Positions 9,309 to 18,440 of a stretch of DNA of 64,000 bases are shown one piece after another. How positions within the stretch are numbered: position 1 is the stretch's first letter; every line of letters begins with the position of its first letter. Source of the DNA: Cellulosilyticum sp. I15G10I2 (GTDB lineage: Bacteria; Bacillota; Clostridia; Lachnospirales; Cellulosilyticaceae). Where the stretch lies: assembly GCF_900095725.1 (NCBI RefSeq), contig NZ_FMMP01000011.1, positions 186,001 to 250,000 on the forward strand. The letters are read 5' to 3'. The notes beneath the pieces were generated by a model. It saw only the letters and a program-made list of their open reading frames with translations. It had not been told where the DNA came from and searched no databases. Made by a program: the position numbers and the translations under genes.

Positions 9309-11609
9309 ATGAAAATGAAACAATTAAATATTTTAAGAAAAGTAGTGGATGGGCTTATAGCATTTATTTTAATGGGGCTTATGGCATTTAGTATAACCTA
9401 TATTATTATCTATGGGATGGAAATTACTTATTCACCTCTAAAGCTTATAGCAATTATTTTTAGCACTTTGGGTGTTTTAGCTGCTATTTTAATGAATAAG
9501 CTGACTCTAAGAATAACACTTATTACTTTAACAGTTATGGGGCTTTTGGGAGGGGCTTATTTATACCATAAAAAGATTTTAGGAGATCTTTTGGTGGCAG
9601 TACAAGACGAGCTTATAGCCTTTGGTGAATGGAGTATAAACTTTATATGGGGCATTCCAGCAGGAAACAGTTATTATATAAACTATTTTGTGCTATTGTT
9701 AGGTATTTGTACTGCAGGAATAACTTATATTTTTACAGTTAAAAAATTCAGTTTTTTAATATTTTTTTTAGGTGGTGTATCTGTTTTATTATTTGAAATC
9801 ATAAAACAGCAAGCGGTTAGTGAATATGCATTTTATATGTTTGCGTTTGTATGTTTGATTTACTTTTTTAAAGCTAAATATATAGACCTTCAAAAACAAC
9901 TTGATGAGACTAATGAGGGTACTTATAGAAATTTCATGAAAACAGGCATCTGCATAGCTGCGGGTATTTTAGTATGTGCTGCACTTCTTGCCCGTACATA
10001 CCCTTATAAAGCCGAGTGGCTACATGACTTAGTAGATAAGTTTAGTCACAAGACATATTATTATTATGCCGCTGAGAATTTTTCCGTTGGCTCAGCCGGA
10101 TTTCAAACAGATGATAGGACTTTAGGAGGGGACATCACACCAAGCGATGTGATTGTTCTCGAAGTGGCATCAGCATCTCCTATTTATTTAAAAGCAGTAT
10201 CAAAGGGCATTTATACAGGCGGTGCATGGATCAGTGAGAAAGAAGAACCTTTACCTATTAATCTCGAGACTCAAAAATTTGAAGATACAGTTGAAATGCT
10301 AGAGGTCATTAAATGGATAACTGATGAGAATCAGACACTAGATGTCTTCTTTCATAAACAGCGTGTAGATGTAACATTTGTGAATATAAGTACAAAGTCA
10401 GTCTTTGTTCCGTCCAAAATGGAGTCTTTTAAAACTACAAGTGAAAAGAAGGATGTTTTTTTAATGGATTCGGATGCTTTAGTCTTAGAAGAACCAGCAA
10501 GTAAAGGTTTTTCTTATACCACAGAATTTTATGAACCTCAAGATCAGGATGATCTATTTAAAGATATGCTTAGAAAAAGTAAAGTTGGTTTTTATAATGC
10601 TATAAGAAGCGATGGTATGGCTCAAGCAAAAGAGATTGATAAGTGGATCGCACATGCGAAGATGCTCACAAATACATATACACAGCTTCCAGAAGAACTG
10701 CCAGAAAGAGTGAAAGCACTTGCCTATGAAATTACAGAAGGGCAAGAGACTAATTATGATAAGGTTAAAGCGATAGAGGACTATCTTGTATCCAATTATA
10801 CTTATACGCTGACTCCAGGAAATCCAGAAGAAGGCAAAGATTTTGTAGATACATTTTTATTTGAGAATAAAAAAGGATACTGTATTTATTTTGCATCCGC
10901 TTTTGCAATATTAACAAGAAACATAGGGATACCTTGCAGATATGTGGAGGGCTATGCACTGCCGCAAAATCGTGACAGTAAGCAAGGTGTGTATATTGTA
11001 ACCAACAAAAGAGCGCATGCGTGGGTAGAGGTTTATTTTGAAGGGATAGGTTGGATCAAGATGGAGGCTACACCTCCCTATAGACAAGTAAATATAACAA
11101 GTCAAAATAGTATAAGTATGGAAGAGGCTATAAGTAATACACAGACTTTCTCTACGATAGATTTAGATATAGCGGTCCTTAAGCAAACTCAAGTATGGGG
11201 ACAGCGTTTAATAATAATGCCTATTAGCATAAGTGCAGTACTTATACTAAGTATCTATATTTTATATAGGATAAGAAAATATAGATTGATGAAGATGGCA
11301 CCGAGAAGAGCAATATGCTATCTTTATAGATGCTATTTAAAGCTGTTGGCTTTTCAAAAGATTTCTATTACAGAGGGTGAAACAGAGCATGTTTTTTCAG
11401 TGAGGGTAGATGAATGGATAGATTTTAGAGAAGTAACGTTTAAGGATATCACAGAGATTTACTTAGTTGCTACATATAGCCAGCTTGATATAACAAAGGA
11501 ACAAAAGCAGAGAATGATAGACTTTCACAAGTGTCTTTTAAAAGCGTCAAAGAAAAGGATTGGGGTATTGGCATACATTACCTGGAGGTTGAGGTATACA
11601 TTTTTATAA
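9309..11609 (+). CDS. TgpA/YebA-like membrane transglutaminase-fold protein
   Basis: Protein of 766 residues with five or six N-terminal membrane helices (about 15-230), an extracellular region, a transglutaminase-like core, one more helix (about 637-658) and a DUF4129-like cytoplasmic tail. Candidate catalytic residues are Cys525 in KKGYCIYFASAFA and His570 in RAHAWVEVYF. The third position is Glu586 in MEATPP, instead of the Asp of classical transglutaminases; Glu here is common in the YebA-like group as I know it. GGAGAG lies 9 nt before the ATG. It follows the DUF58 gene by 5 bases and completes the MoxR-DUF58-transglutaminase operon. It may act on the cell wall or surface proteins, by inference only. 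No terminator is obvious downstream. Confidence 0.88.
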   Translation: MKMKQLNILRKVVDGLIAFILMGLMAFSITYIIIYGMEITYSPLKLIAIIFSTLGVLAAILMNKLTLRITLITLTVMGLLGGAYLYHKKILGDLLVAVQDELIAFGEWSINFIWGIPAGNSYYINYFVLLLGICTAGITYIFTVKKFSFLIFFLGGVSVLLFEIIKQQAVSEYAFYMFAFVCLIYFFKAKYIDLQKQLDETNEGTYRNFMKTGICIAAGILVCAALLARTYPYKAEWLHDLVDKFSHKTYYYYAAENFSVGSAGFQTDDRTLGGDITPSDVIVLEVASASPIYLKAVSKGIYTGGAWISEKEEPLPINLETQKFEDTVEMLEVIKWITDENQTLDVFFHKQRVDVTFVNISTKSVFVPSKMESFKTTSEKKDVFLMDSDALVLEEPASKGFSYTTEFYEPQDQDDLFKDMLRKSKVGFYNAIRSDGMAQAKEIDKWIAHAKMLTNTYTQLPEELPERVKALAYEITEGQETNYDKVKAIEDYLVSNYTYTLTPGNPEEGKDFVDTFLFENKKGYCIYFASAFAILTRNIGIPCRYVEGYALPQNRDSKQGVYIVTNKRAHAWVEVYFEGIGWIKMEATPPYRQVNITSQNSISMEEAISNTQTFSTIDLDIAVLKQTQVWGQRLIIMPISISAVLILSIYILYRIRKYRLMKMAPRRAICYLYRCYLKLLAFQKISITEGETEHVFSVRVDEWIDFREVTFKDITEIYLVATYSQLDITKEQKQRMIDFHKCLLKASKKRIGVLAYITWRLRYTFL

Positions 11610-11715
11610 GATGGTATAGTTAGATATTGACTTAAATGGTAAAATAATATCTTAGGATAATGTTTTACATAGGTTATAAATCTTAAAATTTTAAAATTAA
11701 AAAGTATAGGAGAAT

Positions 11716-13416
11716 ATGATGACAGATAATAATATGAAGCATAGCTCGGTCGATACGGAGGCTAGCAAAAATGATACAGTAACTACGGAGCTTGCTGGTG
11801 GACAAGAAGAGAGGCCGGAAATACAAGGGAGTAGGATAGAACAACCGGTAAAGAAGAAGTTAAGTCCTAAATTAATAGGGATCATTGCAGCGGCAACAGT
11901 GGGCATCTGTGCTGTGGGAGTAGTCGTTGCAAATGCAGTTGTTCCTGTCGTATTACCTCAGGTATTTGTAGCAGAGGCACTAAGAAATACACAAAAGGTT
12001 CTGTTAAAAGAAGCTAAAGCCATTGATGATGCAACGGGAAGGGCTTTAAGTACGCAAATTATGCAAAGTGAAGGTGTGCATACTGATTTTGCATTAAAGC
12101 TAGAAAGTATAGAAGGTGAAGGCGCCGAATATATTAATGGGATTATAAGAGGGATAGGCTTATCAGGACAAATAAAGAAAGATAGAGAGGCCAAAAATTT
12201 CCTGGGAAACATTGCGATCAATCAAGGCGCTCTAGACCTCGTAAGAGCTGATTTCTATAAAAATAACGCAGATATAGGCATTGCTATTCCAAAACTGTTT
12301 GAAAAGACTATTGCACTTAATCTAGATAGCTTTATACAAGATTATAACCAATCTGCTTTGTTTGCGCTCACTGGGGAGCCTATAGACGAAGCGGAATACA
12401 ATACAATTAGAAGTTATTTTGAGACGTATGGGGATCAGAATTTTAATGAACAACTTATTGAGAATATTTCTAAGCGAAGTGAAGAGGCATTTAAAAGTGC
12501 AGATATAAAGTATAATGGCAAAACAAATGCCGTATTAAAAGATCAGGGAAAAAGCTATAGAACTTATGAATTAACGATGCAAGAGAGTGAAGTTAAAAGT
12601 TATATTAAGGACATATTTAATATAGTTATGGAAGATGAGGCCGTTAGAAATTATATTGAGACTGCGGATGCTATGCAGTCACCTGTGGCGGGTGAAAAAT
12701 TAAGTCATGCGCTACAAAAACAGATAGAAGAATTTAATAAGACAATCGACAATATGGAAGGGCTTGCTTTAAAAACAATTCTTAGAATAGATGGAAATAA
12801 ACAGATCATTGAGGCGACTTCTGAAACAGCAGTTACTATAGAAGGGGAGAAGATAGAGATCGCACTTGATGCAGCGCTTATGGGTGATAAATTTATAACG
12901 GATGAAGTACAAATAGCTTTAGCTATGAGAAATCAGGAGCAGCAAGCAGGGCTCAATTTTACATCAACCAGTAATTATGGCGAGGGTGCAGAGAAACTGG
13001 TACATAATATGATTTTTGAGGTGCACGAAGATCAACTGCCTCTTGCAAATATGAAATTAGATATGGCTTATAATACTAAGGCGAAAGAAAATAATTTATC
13101 AGTAGCCGCAGAAATAAAAACACCTGATCTAGCCTTGTTATCTGTAGTAATAGAAGGCGCGATGCAAAATAATAAAAATAGTAAACAAATTAGTATCAAT
13201 ATGGATAAGATAGCACTAGGGTTTAAGGGTGGCTATATGGATCATACTGTTAATTTCTCAGGTAAGTATGCTTTGCAGGCTATCAAAAAATCAGAGATAG
13301 TGTTTAACCAAGATAATGTACAATACTTATTTGATATGACACAAGAAGAGCTTATAAATCTCACACAAACACTTTATATGGGGATGATGCAAATAGGAAG
13401 TGTTTTACTTCCTTAA
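11716..13416 (+). CDS. Unknown single-pass membrane protein (DUF6583-like)
   Basis: Protein of 566 residues that I do not recognise with certainty. Residues 1-48 are hydrophilic and cytoplasmic; Lys-Lys-Lys precedes one membrane helix at about 53-78; the rest (about 490 residues) is predicted outside the cell and is rich in alternating charged and polar residues with no Cys. The layout resembles proteins annotated as DUF6583 in Clostridia, but this is from general memory. AGGAG is 3 nt from the first ATG and 6 nt from a second in-frame ATG at 11719, so the latter may be the true start. It follows the MoxR operon after 106 bases, in which no clear promoter or terminator is seen, so it may be cotranscribed. 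Confidence 0.7.
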   Translation: MMTDNNMKHSSVDTEASKNDTVTTELAGGQEERPEIQGSRIEQPVKKKLSPKLIGIIAAATVGICAVGVVVANAVVPVVLPQVFVAEALRNTQKVLLKEAKAIDDATGRALSTQIMQSEGVHTDFALKLESIEGEGAEYINGIIRGIGLSGQIKKDREAKNFLGNIAINQGALDLVRADFYKNNADIGIAIPKLFEKTIALNLDSFIQDYNQSALFALTGEPIDEAEYNTIRSYFETYGDQNFNEQLIENISKRSEEAFKSADIKYNGKTNAVLKDQGKSYRTYELTMQESEVKSYIKDIFNIVMEDEAVRNYIETADAMQSPVAGEKLSHALQKQIEEFNKTIDNMEGLALKTILRIDGNKQIIEATSETAVTIEGEKIEIALDAALMGDKFITDEVQIALAMRNQEQQAGLNFTSTSNYGEGAEKLVHNMIFEVHEDQLPLANMKLDMAYNTKAKENNLSVAAEIKTPDLALLSVVIEGAMQNNKNSKQISINMDKIALGFKGGYMDHTVNFSGKYALQAIKKSEIVFNQDNVQYLFDMTQEELINLTQTLYMGMMQIGSVLLP

Positions 13417-13441
13417 AGGCTATTTATAACTAAAAGATGTG

Positions 13442-13450
13442 TGCTATAAT
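13442..13450 (+). promoter_or_regulatory. Extended -10 promoter
   Basis: TGCTATAAT (TGn plus TATAAT at 13445-13450) lies 43 nt before the next gene's ATG. No good -35 box is seen, which extended -10 promoters do not need. Confidence 0.6.
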
Positions 13451-13492
13451 GTAGGAAGATTTGAGATCATTATAGATACAGGAGGAACGATC

Positions 13493-13771
13493 ATGAGCAT
13501 AGAAAAAAGAATGCAAGATTTTGAAAAAGTCTCCGAAAAGAACCTTACCTCAGAAGATGTGTCTAAACGTATGGCGGAATTTGATAAAGTAGCCAGTGAG
13601 ACTAAGCATCACTCAAATGACAAAACAGGTTCGCTGCCCTATGGGTTAAAACGCTATAGACCTTGTCCACAGTGCGGAGAATTTATGGAAATACAGGAGT
13701 TTGCGGCAGATGCAGCAACCTATTTATGCAGTACTTGTCATAAGGCTACACAAGTTAAACTAGGCGTATAA
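13493..13771 (+). CDS. Small zinc-ribbon protein of unknown function
   Basis: Protein of 92 residues with the start chosen at the ATG 7 nt after AGGAGG; the longer frame from 13439 has no ribosome binding site and would overlap the promoter. The N-terminal half contains two similar segments (KRMQDFEKVSEK and KRMAEFDKVASE), which look like a short duplicated helix. The C-terminal half has CPQC and CSTC pairs about 24 residues apart, a probable zinc ribbon. The gene has its own promoter and a strong terminator, so it is a monocistronic unit. No enzyme motif is visible; a nucleic-acid or protein-binding role is only a guess. Confidence 0.8.
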   Translation: MSIEKRMQDFEKVSEKNLTSEDVSKRMAEFDKVASETKHHSNDKTGSLPYGLKRYRPCPQCGEFMEIQEFAADAATYLCSTCHKATQVKLGV

Positions 13772-13776
13772 TTAAG

Positions 13777-13815
13777 AAAAGGCTCTTATTTAGAAAAGAA
13801 TAAGAGCCTTTTTTT
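13777..13815 (+). terminator. Terminator of the zinc-ribbon gene
   Basis: A perfect 14-bp stem (13777-13790 with 13799-13812), 8-nt loop and T-run. Confidence 0.92.
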
Positions 13816-13914
13816 AGGGTGCATATTTTTAAATACTCTGTCAAAATGAGCATAAGACAATGGGGTTATTTAATACATATTAAGTAAGCCAGATTGTATA
13901 ATGGGGTGTAAATA

Positions 13915-14097
13915 ATGCAAATAGTTAACTTGTTCATAAGATCAATAGTAGAAGAAGGAAATTACGTTCCAAGATCAACTGACCTTTACAATATATTACT
14001 GGAATTATATAGAATCTATGTGATGAACCGTGTGCCAATAGATAAATTTTATTGGGAAGTTATGTACACTTACTATATGTTTAAATTTGCTAGATAG
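13915..14097 (+). CDS. Small 60-residue hypothetical protein
   Basis: A short open frame (60 residues, many Tyr, Ile and Phe, no membrane-length hydrophobic run) stands isolated between two terminators. GGGG lies 8 nt before the ATG. A TATAAT at 13897-13902 precedes it, but would start transcription at about 13909, after that GGGG; either the promoter is elsewhere or the mRNA is nearly leaderless. The presence of its own terminator supports a real transcript. The family is unknown to me, and a non-coding RNA at this place is an alternative. Confidence 0.5.
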   Translation: MQIVNLFIRSIVEEGNYVPRSTDLYNILLELYRIYVMNRVPIDKFYWEVMYTYYMFKFAR

Positions 14098-14100
14098 ATT

Positions 14101-14161
14101 AAAAGGACATTAGCTGCAGAAGGGATATAAATAGCCTCGCTTGCAGACAATGTCCTTTTTG
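14101..14161. terminator. Bidirectional terminator between convergent units
   Basis: AAAAGGACATT (14101-14111) pairs perfectly with 14149-14159, with a nested CTGCA/TGCAG pair inside. A and T tracts flank it on both strands, serving the small gene on the left and the response-regulator operon on the right. Confidence 0.85.
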
Positions 14162-14171
14162 ACACTATAGG

Positions 14172-14939
14172 TTATAGCTTGTGATTTTTAATACGATACT
14201 CACTGGGATATAGATTAGTATTGGTTTTAAAGACTCGGCTAAAATAAAAAGCGTCATTGTAACCTACTAATTCTCCCACCTTTTTTATATCTAAATCAGG
14301 ATAGTTGATAAGAAGCTGTTTAGCTTCATTGATACGTAGTTTAGTAATGTATTTAATGGGGGATTCTTGTTTGTATTTTTTAAAAACACGACTGAGGTAG
14401 TCGGAAGTAAAACCTAACTTATGGGCAAGTTCGCTTAAAGAGATTTCTTTTTTGAAATTTTCGTGTAAATAAACTTCAATTAAATTGCTTATTTCTTCCT
14501 TGCTAAGCGTATGTACATCTACTGAAAGCGCAGCAGTATGACTATATTCAGAATCAAGCATAATAACTAGCTTTTGAAGGCATGTATTGAGATTCTCAAC
14601 AGAAATGGGTTTGAGCAAGAAGTCTTTGACCCCGAAACGTAGTGCTTGCTGGGCAAAAGTAAAATCATTATAGCCACTTAAGATAACAGCTTTGATATAA
14701 GGATATGTGGTATGAAGTTGTTTGGTAAACTCAAGCCCGTCCATTTGCGGCATTTTGATATCAGTAATTAATAAGTGGGGCTGAAGTGCTTCAACAAGCG
14801 CCAAGCCATCTTTGCCATTTGAGGCTTCACCGACGAGTTCAAGCGGCAAGTTAAGGCTATTAATTTTTTTAATAATATTTTCACGAATCAAATACTCATC
14901 TTCAACTACCATATATTTGTAAGTTCTTACAGTATGCAT
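14172..14939 (-). CDS. YesN-type response regulator, AraC DNA-binding domain
   Basis: Protein of 255 residues. Residues 5-125 form a receiver with acidic pocket VVEDE, phospho-acceptor Asp60 in ITDIKMPQMDG and Lys in FLLKPIS. About 155-255 is a double helix-turn-helix AraC domain (SLSELAHKLGFTSDYLSRVFKK ... KVGELVGYNDAFYFSRVFK). The start is set at the ATG preceded by GGGAGG (8 nt), not at the longer frame that would overlap the kinase gene. It follows the sensor kinase by 11 bases in the same operon. By analogy with YesN partners, it should activate the divergent sugar ABC transporter and alpha-xylosidase genes. Confidence 0.92.
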   Translation of the reverse strand: MHTVRTYKYMVVEDEYLIRENIIKKINSLNLPLELVGEASNGKDGLALVEALQPHLLITDIKMPQMDGLEFTKQLHTTYPYIKAVILSGYNDFTFAQQALRFGVKDFLLKPISVENLNTCLQKLVIMLDSEYSHTAALSVDVHTLSKEEISNLIEVYLHENFKKEISLSELAHKLGFTSDYLSRVFKKYKQESPIKYITKLRINEAKQLLINYPDLDIKKVGELVGYNDAFYFSRVFKTNTNLYPSEYRIKNHKL

Positions 14940-14950
14940 AATTAACCTCC

Positions 14951-16792
14951 CTAGTAAATGATAGGACCACCTATTGTGATACATGTGCCTTCTTGCACTG
15001 CACTTTTAAGCTCAAAAACAGCTTGCTCATTGTAGAGCAGAAGCAGCCTTAAGTAAACATTTTTAATGCCCATACCGCCTATTTTAAGTGATGTAATTTC
15101 ACGACTGCCTTTAAGTTTTTCAAGTTTATGTAAAAGTTCAGTTATCATTTCCTCTGTCATGCCTTTGCCATTATCTGTGATGTGAATGAGCCAGCGATTT
15201 TCAAGTTTTTCGCAGCAGATATTAAGCTGCCAAGGCGATGCTGTATCAAAAGCGTACTTAAAAGCATTTTCAACAATAGGCTGAATAATGAGCTTGGGGA
15301 TACGTACTGCTTTTAGCTCTTCGGGAATCTGAATATGATAGCTAAAATCAGATCCAAAGCGTATTTGCATACACGCAATATATTTCTCTGTATAAAGGGC
15401 TTCTGTCTGGAGTGTTACAGAAGGTTCATCACTGGCAGATATATAACGGAAGTAATCGCACAGAGCATTGCACATAAAAACAACCTGATCGGTATTCTTT
15501 TCTTCAGCAAGGATACTAATAGTCGTCAAGTTATTATAAAGAAAGTGAGGGTTAATCATAGCTTGAGTAGCAGACATTTTAGCCCGTGTTTCCTCAGACT
15601 TAGTGCTCATAATTTCTTGTGAAGATAAGCAAAGCTTATGATACATAGAATTAAAAGAATTAAAGAGTGCATGAATTTCTTCTATAGAGCTATTTGGACA
15701 TGTCATGATAGAAGTATTTTTTTCTAGTACGTTATTAATATTAACCTGTTTAATAGCGAGCGTTAGTTTATGGAGAGGATCAGTTAGTTTACTAGCTACA
15801 ACAAAACAAATTAACAGTGTAACAAAAATACCTGCTAGAATGATAAAAATAAAATATTTTGTAAAATCATAAAGCGGCTGGAGTAGTATAGTTGTAGGCT
15901 GAGTAACAACGACTTTCCAGTCGAGGTTAGAAATAGGAGCGTAAGTGATGGCTATTTTAAGCTTTTGCTCTTTGTCAGCCAAAGTGTAACTCTCAAAAGG
16001 GCTAAAATTATTTTCCACAATCAATTCGTTATAGTCAAGAGAGGAGATTTGGTTAGAAACATACGGGTAGATCAGCTCGCCTCGCTCATTATAAATATAA
16101 AAACGCATAGTAGGATTGGAAGCAGATGTCTGCTCCGCAAATGAGAATATAGTACTGCAGTTTTGAATGACCTGTACGATACCCTGAGGGCGGTCAGCAC
16201 CGTCAAAAAAAACTCTGCAAAGGGATATAAACTTATCATCTTTAAAGTTCATAGGCATAGAGGGCATATTAACCAGAGATTCTGGTGCAGTAATATATTT
16301 AATGCCGTTGTTATTAATTGTTTCCTCATACCAAGCTTTTTGAGACAGTATGACAGGAGCCGTATATTGATGAAAGCCAGAACCAATACAGGTGCCTTGA
16401 AGGGAGTAGATATTAATTTGTTGTACACTTTGGAAAGGACCTATAATAGCTGAAATAGTATCATAAATATTTAAAACACTGTCCCTGGAGGATGCATAAG
16501 CAGGATTAAGAGAGCTTCCTTCCCTCCCCAGGGTTTCTACATTAACTAAATTTTTTTGTATAATGCTTGAATAAATAATGTTCATGGAAATCGTGGACAT
16601 TTTATCAATTTCCGAAGAGACAGAATTGCTAATAGATGTACTTAAGTTATCAGCATAGGCTTTAGCATCTTTATAGATGTTTTCTCTATAATAAAAATAA
16701 AAAATAAAAAAGCATATGGATAGCAGTAGGGTAATCAGTAATGCATAATCAATAAAAAGGTTCATTTTTTGTGAACGTAATTTGCCTTTCAT
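14951..16792 (-). CDS. YesM-type sensor histidine kinase
   Basis: Membrane kinase of 613 residues. A helix at about residues 12-35, an extracellular Cache-like domain (about 40-300), a second helix (about 305-330), HAMP, then a His_kinase domain with phospho-acceptor His416 in MINPHFLYNN and an HATPase domain with ENAFKYA, DNGKGM and GGMGI. The start is placed at the ATG preceded by AAAGAGGT; the longer frame adds 30 residues without a ribosome binding site. It is the first gene of a two-gene operon with the AraC-type regulator and is divergent from the sugar-binding lipoprotein gene, the usual layout for oligosaccharide-sensing systems in Bacillota. Confidence 0.92.
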   Translation of the reverse strand: MKGKLRSQKMNLFIDYALLITLLLSICFFIFYFYYRENIYKDAKAYADNLSTSISNSVSSEIDKMSTISMNIIYSSIIQKNLVNVETLGREGSSLNPAYASSRDSVLNIYDTISAIIGPFQSVQQINIYSLQGTCIGSGFHQYTAPVILSQKAWYEETINNNGIKYITAPESLVNMPSMPMNFKDDKFISLCRVFFDGADRPQGIVQVIQNCSTIFSFAEQTSASNPTMRFYIYNERGELIYPYVSNQISSLDYNELIVENNFSPFESYTLADKEQKLKIAITYAPISNLDWKVVVTQPTTILLQPLYDFTKYFIFIILAGIFVTLLICFVVASKLTDPLHKLTLAIKQVNINNVLEKNTSIMTCPNSSIEEIHALFNSFNSMYHKLCLSSQEIMSTKSEETRAKMSATQAMINPHFLYNNLTTISILAEEKNTDQVVFMCNALCDYFRYISASDEPSVTLQTEALYTEKYIACMQIRFGSDFSYHIQIPEELKAVRIPKLIIQPIVENAFKYAFDTASPWQLNICCEKLENRWLIHITDNGKGMTEEMITELLHKLEKLKGSREITSLKIGGMGIKNVYLRLLLLYNEQAVFELKSAVQEGTCITIGGPIIY

Positions 16793-16831
16793 AGACCAGT
16801 ACCTCTTTAAGTAGTTTAGGTAATATTTTTT

Positions 16832-16860
16832 ATTATATAATGCGCTACAAAAAAATGCAA
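16832..16860 (-). promoter_or_regulatory. Candidate promoter of the sensor kinase operon
   Basis: On the minus strand TTGCAT (16860-16855) lies 17 nt from TATAAT (16837-16832), 39 nt before the kinase ATG. The -35 box is weak. Confidence 0.5.
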
Positions 16861-16974
16861 AATCTAAAACTATTTTATCCATTTTAAATTAATCACATAA
16901 AAGGTATTATTGAAATATACAATAAAACATACAAAGTTTCAAGAAATTTTGTATAAAATGGAGGGGTTAAGCGC

Positions 16975-18327
16975 ATGAAAAAAGTATTAGCATTGACAAC
17001 TGCACTGTTAATGACAGCTACTATTTTTACAGGATGCTCAGGGGCAAAAAGCACGACAAGCAATCAGGAAACGAAACCAACAACTGGGGGAGAAAGTAGT
17101 AGTGTATCTAGCAGCAAAGAAGGCATTACACTTACTTTTGGGTCTCACCAATCAGGTCTTCCGACAACAGGTATTGTACAAAGCCTAGCCAAGGAATTTG
17201 AAGCTGAAACAGGTATTAAAGTAGATTTTCAGATTTCACCAGATGCCCAGTGGCGTGATTTAATTAAAGTAAAGCTTAATGCAGGGGAAGCGCCAGATAT
17301 TTTCTGTGTAGATGCGGATCCACTCAGTTTAAACGGAAGAATTTTACCAGAAGAAAACTGTGTACCTGTAACAAATGAAGAATTTGTAAGCCGCATGGAT
17401 AAAGATGTGCTACCATCTATATCTTATAATAATCAGGTATATGGTATTACCTTCCCAGGCAAAAAAATGTGGTTTTATGTTTATAACAAAGATATATTTA
17501 AAGAATTAAATCTTGAAATACCAACAACTTATGAAGCTTTTAAGGGCGTATGCCAAAAGATTAAAGATGCTGGCATAACCCCGGTTTATGAGCCTACACA
17601 AAATGGGTGGCATCAAGTACTTCCACTCTTTGAATCGGGACCAATGTATGCTAAAAATCATCCAGGGCTTTATGAAAAAATGAATAATAATGAGATGAAT
17701 TTAAGTGATATTCCTGAGCTTTTAACGATTGTTAATCAGCTTAAAGAATTTGCGGACTTAGGTTTTTATGGTAAAGATTTCTTAAGTGATACATTTGAAA
17801 ATGCAAAAGCAGCTTTTGCAAATAGACAGGTTGCGATGGTTCTAGTGGAAGCTGGCTGGGCTTTTGAGGTCATTGCAGAACATCCAGATGTGAAACTTGA
17901 GCAATTTGGGATTTTTACAATGCCGTGGGCAGACAATCAAATGGTGGGTGTTAACCCTGCAAGTAATGCTTATTTTATTAATAAGAACAGCAAAAATGCA
18001 GAAGCAGCAATGGAATTCTTCAGATTTTTGGCAAGACCGGAAAACCTTCAAAAACGTTTTGAAGGACAGCCAGGACTTCTTGAAATATGCTGGCCAGAAG
18101 TACCTTCAAGATACCCTGATGAATTTAAGACTTATATTGATTCTTTAGAAAAAGGTACAGTTATGCAGGCAGCTGTTTCCTATGTAGACAGTCAGTGGAT
18201 GGAGGTAGGTAAAGATTTAGAGGATATGTATGTAGGGGCTAGTACACCAGAGCAGCTTATTAAAATTATTTCAGACAGAAGAGATGAACAGGCTAGGTTG
18301 CAGAACGATCCAGCGTGGGCTAAATAA
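16975..18327 (+). CDS. Sugar ABC transporter substrate-binding lipoprotein (family 1)
   Basis: Protein of 450 residues with a lipoprotein signal: charged start, hydrophobic run and lipobox FTGC with the lipid-bearing Cys21. A Ser/Thr-rich linker (about 22-50) leads to a family-1 extracellular binding domain (LTFGSHQSG...VKVKLNAGEAPDIFCVDAD), which carries oligosaccharides in related systems. GGAGGGG precedes the ATG. It is followed by two permeases and an alpha-xylosidase, so xyloglucan-type oligosaccharides are the likely ligands (inference). A TATAAA at 16952-16957 has no good -35, consistent with activation by the divergent AraC-type regulator. Confidence 0.93.
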   Translation: MKKVLALTTALLMTATIFTGCSGAKSTTSNQETKPTTGGESSSVSSSKEGITLTFGSHQSGLPTTGIVQSLAKEFEAETGIKVDFQISPDAQWRDLIKVKLNAGEAPDIFCVDADPLSLNGRILPEENCVPVTNEEFVSRMDKDVLPSISYNNQVYGITFPGKKMWFYVYNKDIFKELNLEIPTTYEAFKGVCQKIKDAGITPVYEPTQNGWHQVLPLFESGPMYAKNHPGLYEKMNNNEMNLSDIPELLTIVNQLKEFADLGFYGKDFLSDTFENAKAAFANRQVAMVLVEAGWAFEVIAEHPDVKLEQFGIFTMPWADNQMVGVNPASNAYFINKNSKNAEAAMEFFRFLARPENLQKRFEGQPGLLEICWPEVPSRYPDEFKTYIDSLEKGTVMQAAVSYVDSQWMEVGKDLEDMYVGASTPEQLIKIISDRRDEQARLQNDPAWAK

Positions 18328-18358
18328 GAGGGTAAAATAAGGGCAGGAAATAAGTGTT

Positions 18359-18398
18359 AATGATAGGAGTACCCGTATTTTTGGGTACTTTTATCATT
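18359..18398 (+). repeat. Intercistronic hairpin between binding protein and permease genes
   Basis: Arms 18359-18374 and 18383-18398 pair over 16 bp (two G-U) around an 8-nt loop, but no T-run follows. This is the layout of a stem that protects the upstream, highly needed binding-protein mRNA from 3' decay while allowing some read-through to the permease genes. Confidence 0.7.
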
Positions 18399-18440
18399 TA
18401 ATAAACGTGATATTTTACCAGAAAGAGAGGTAGAGACATA

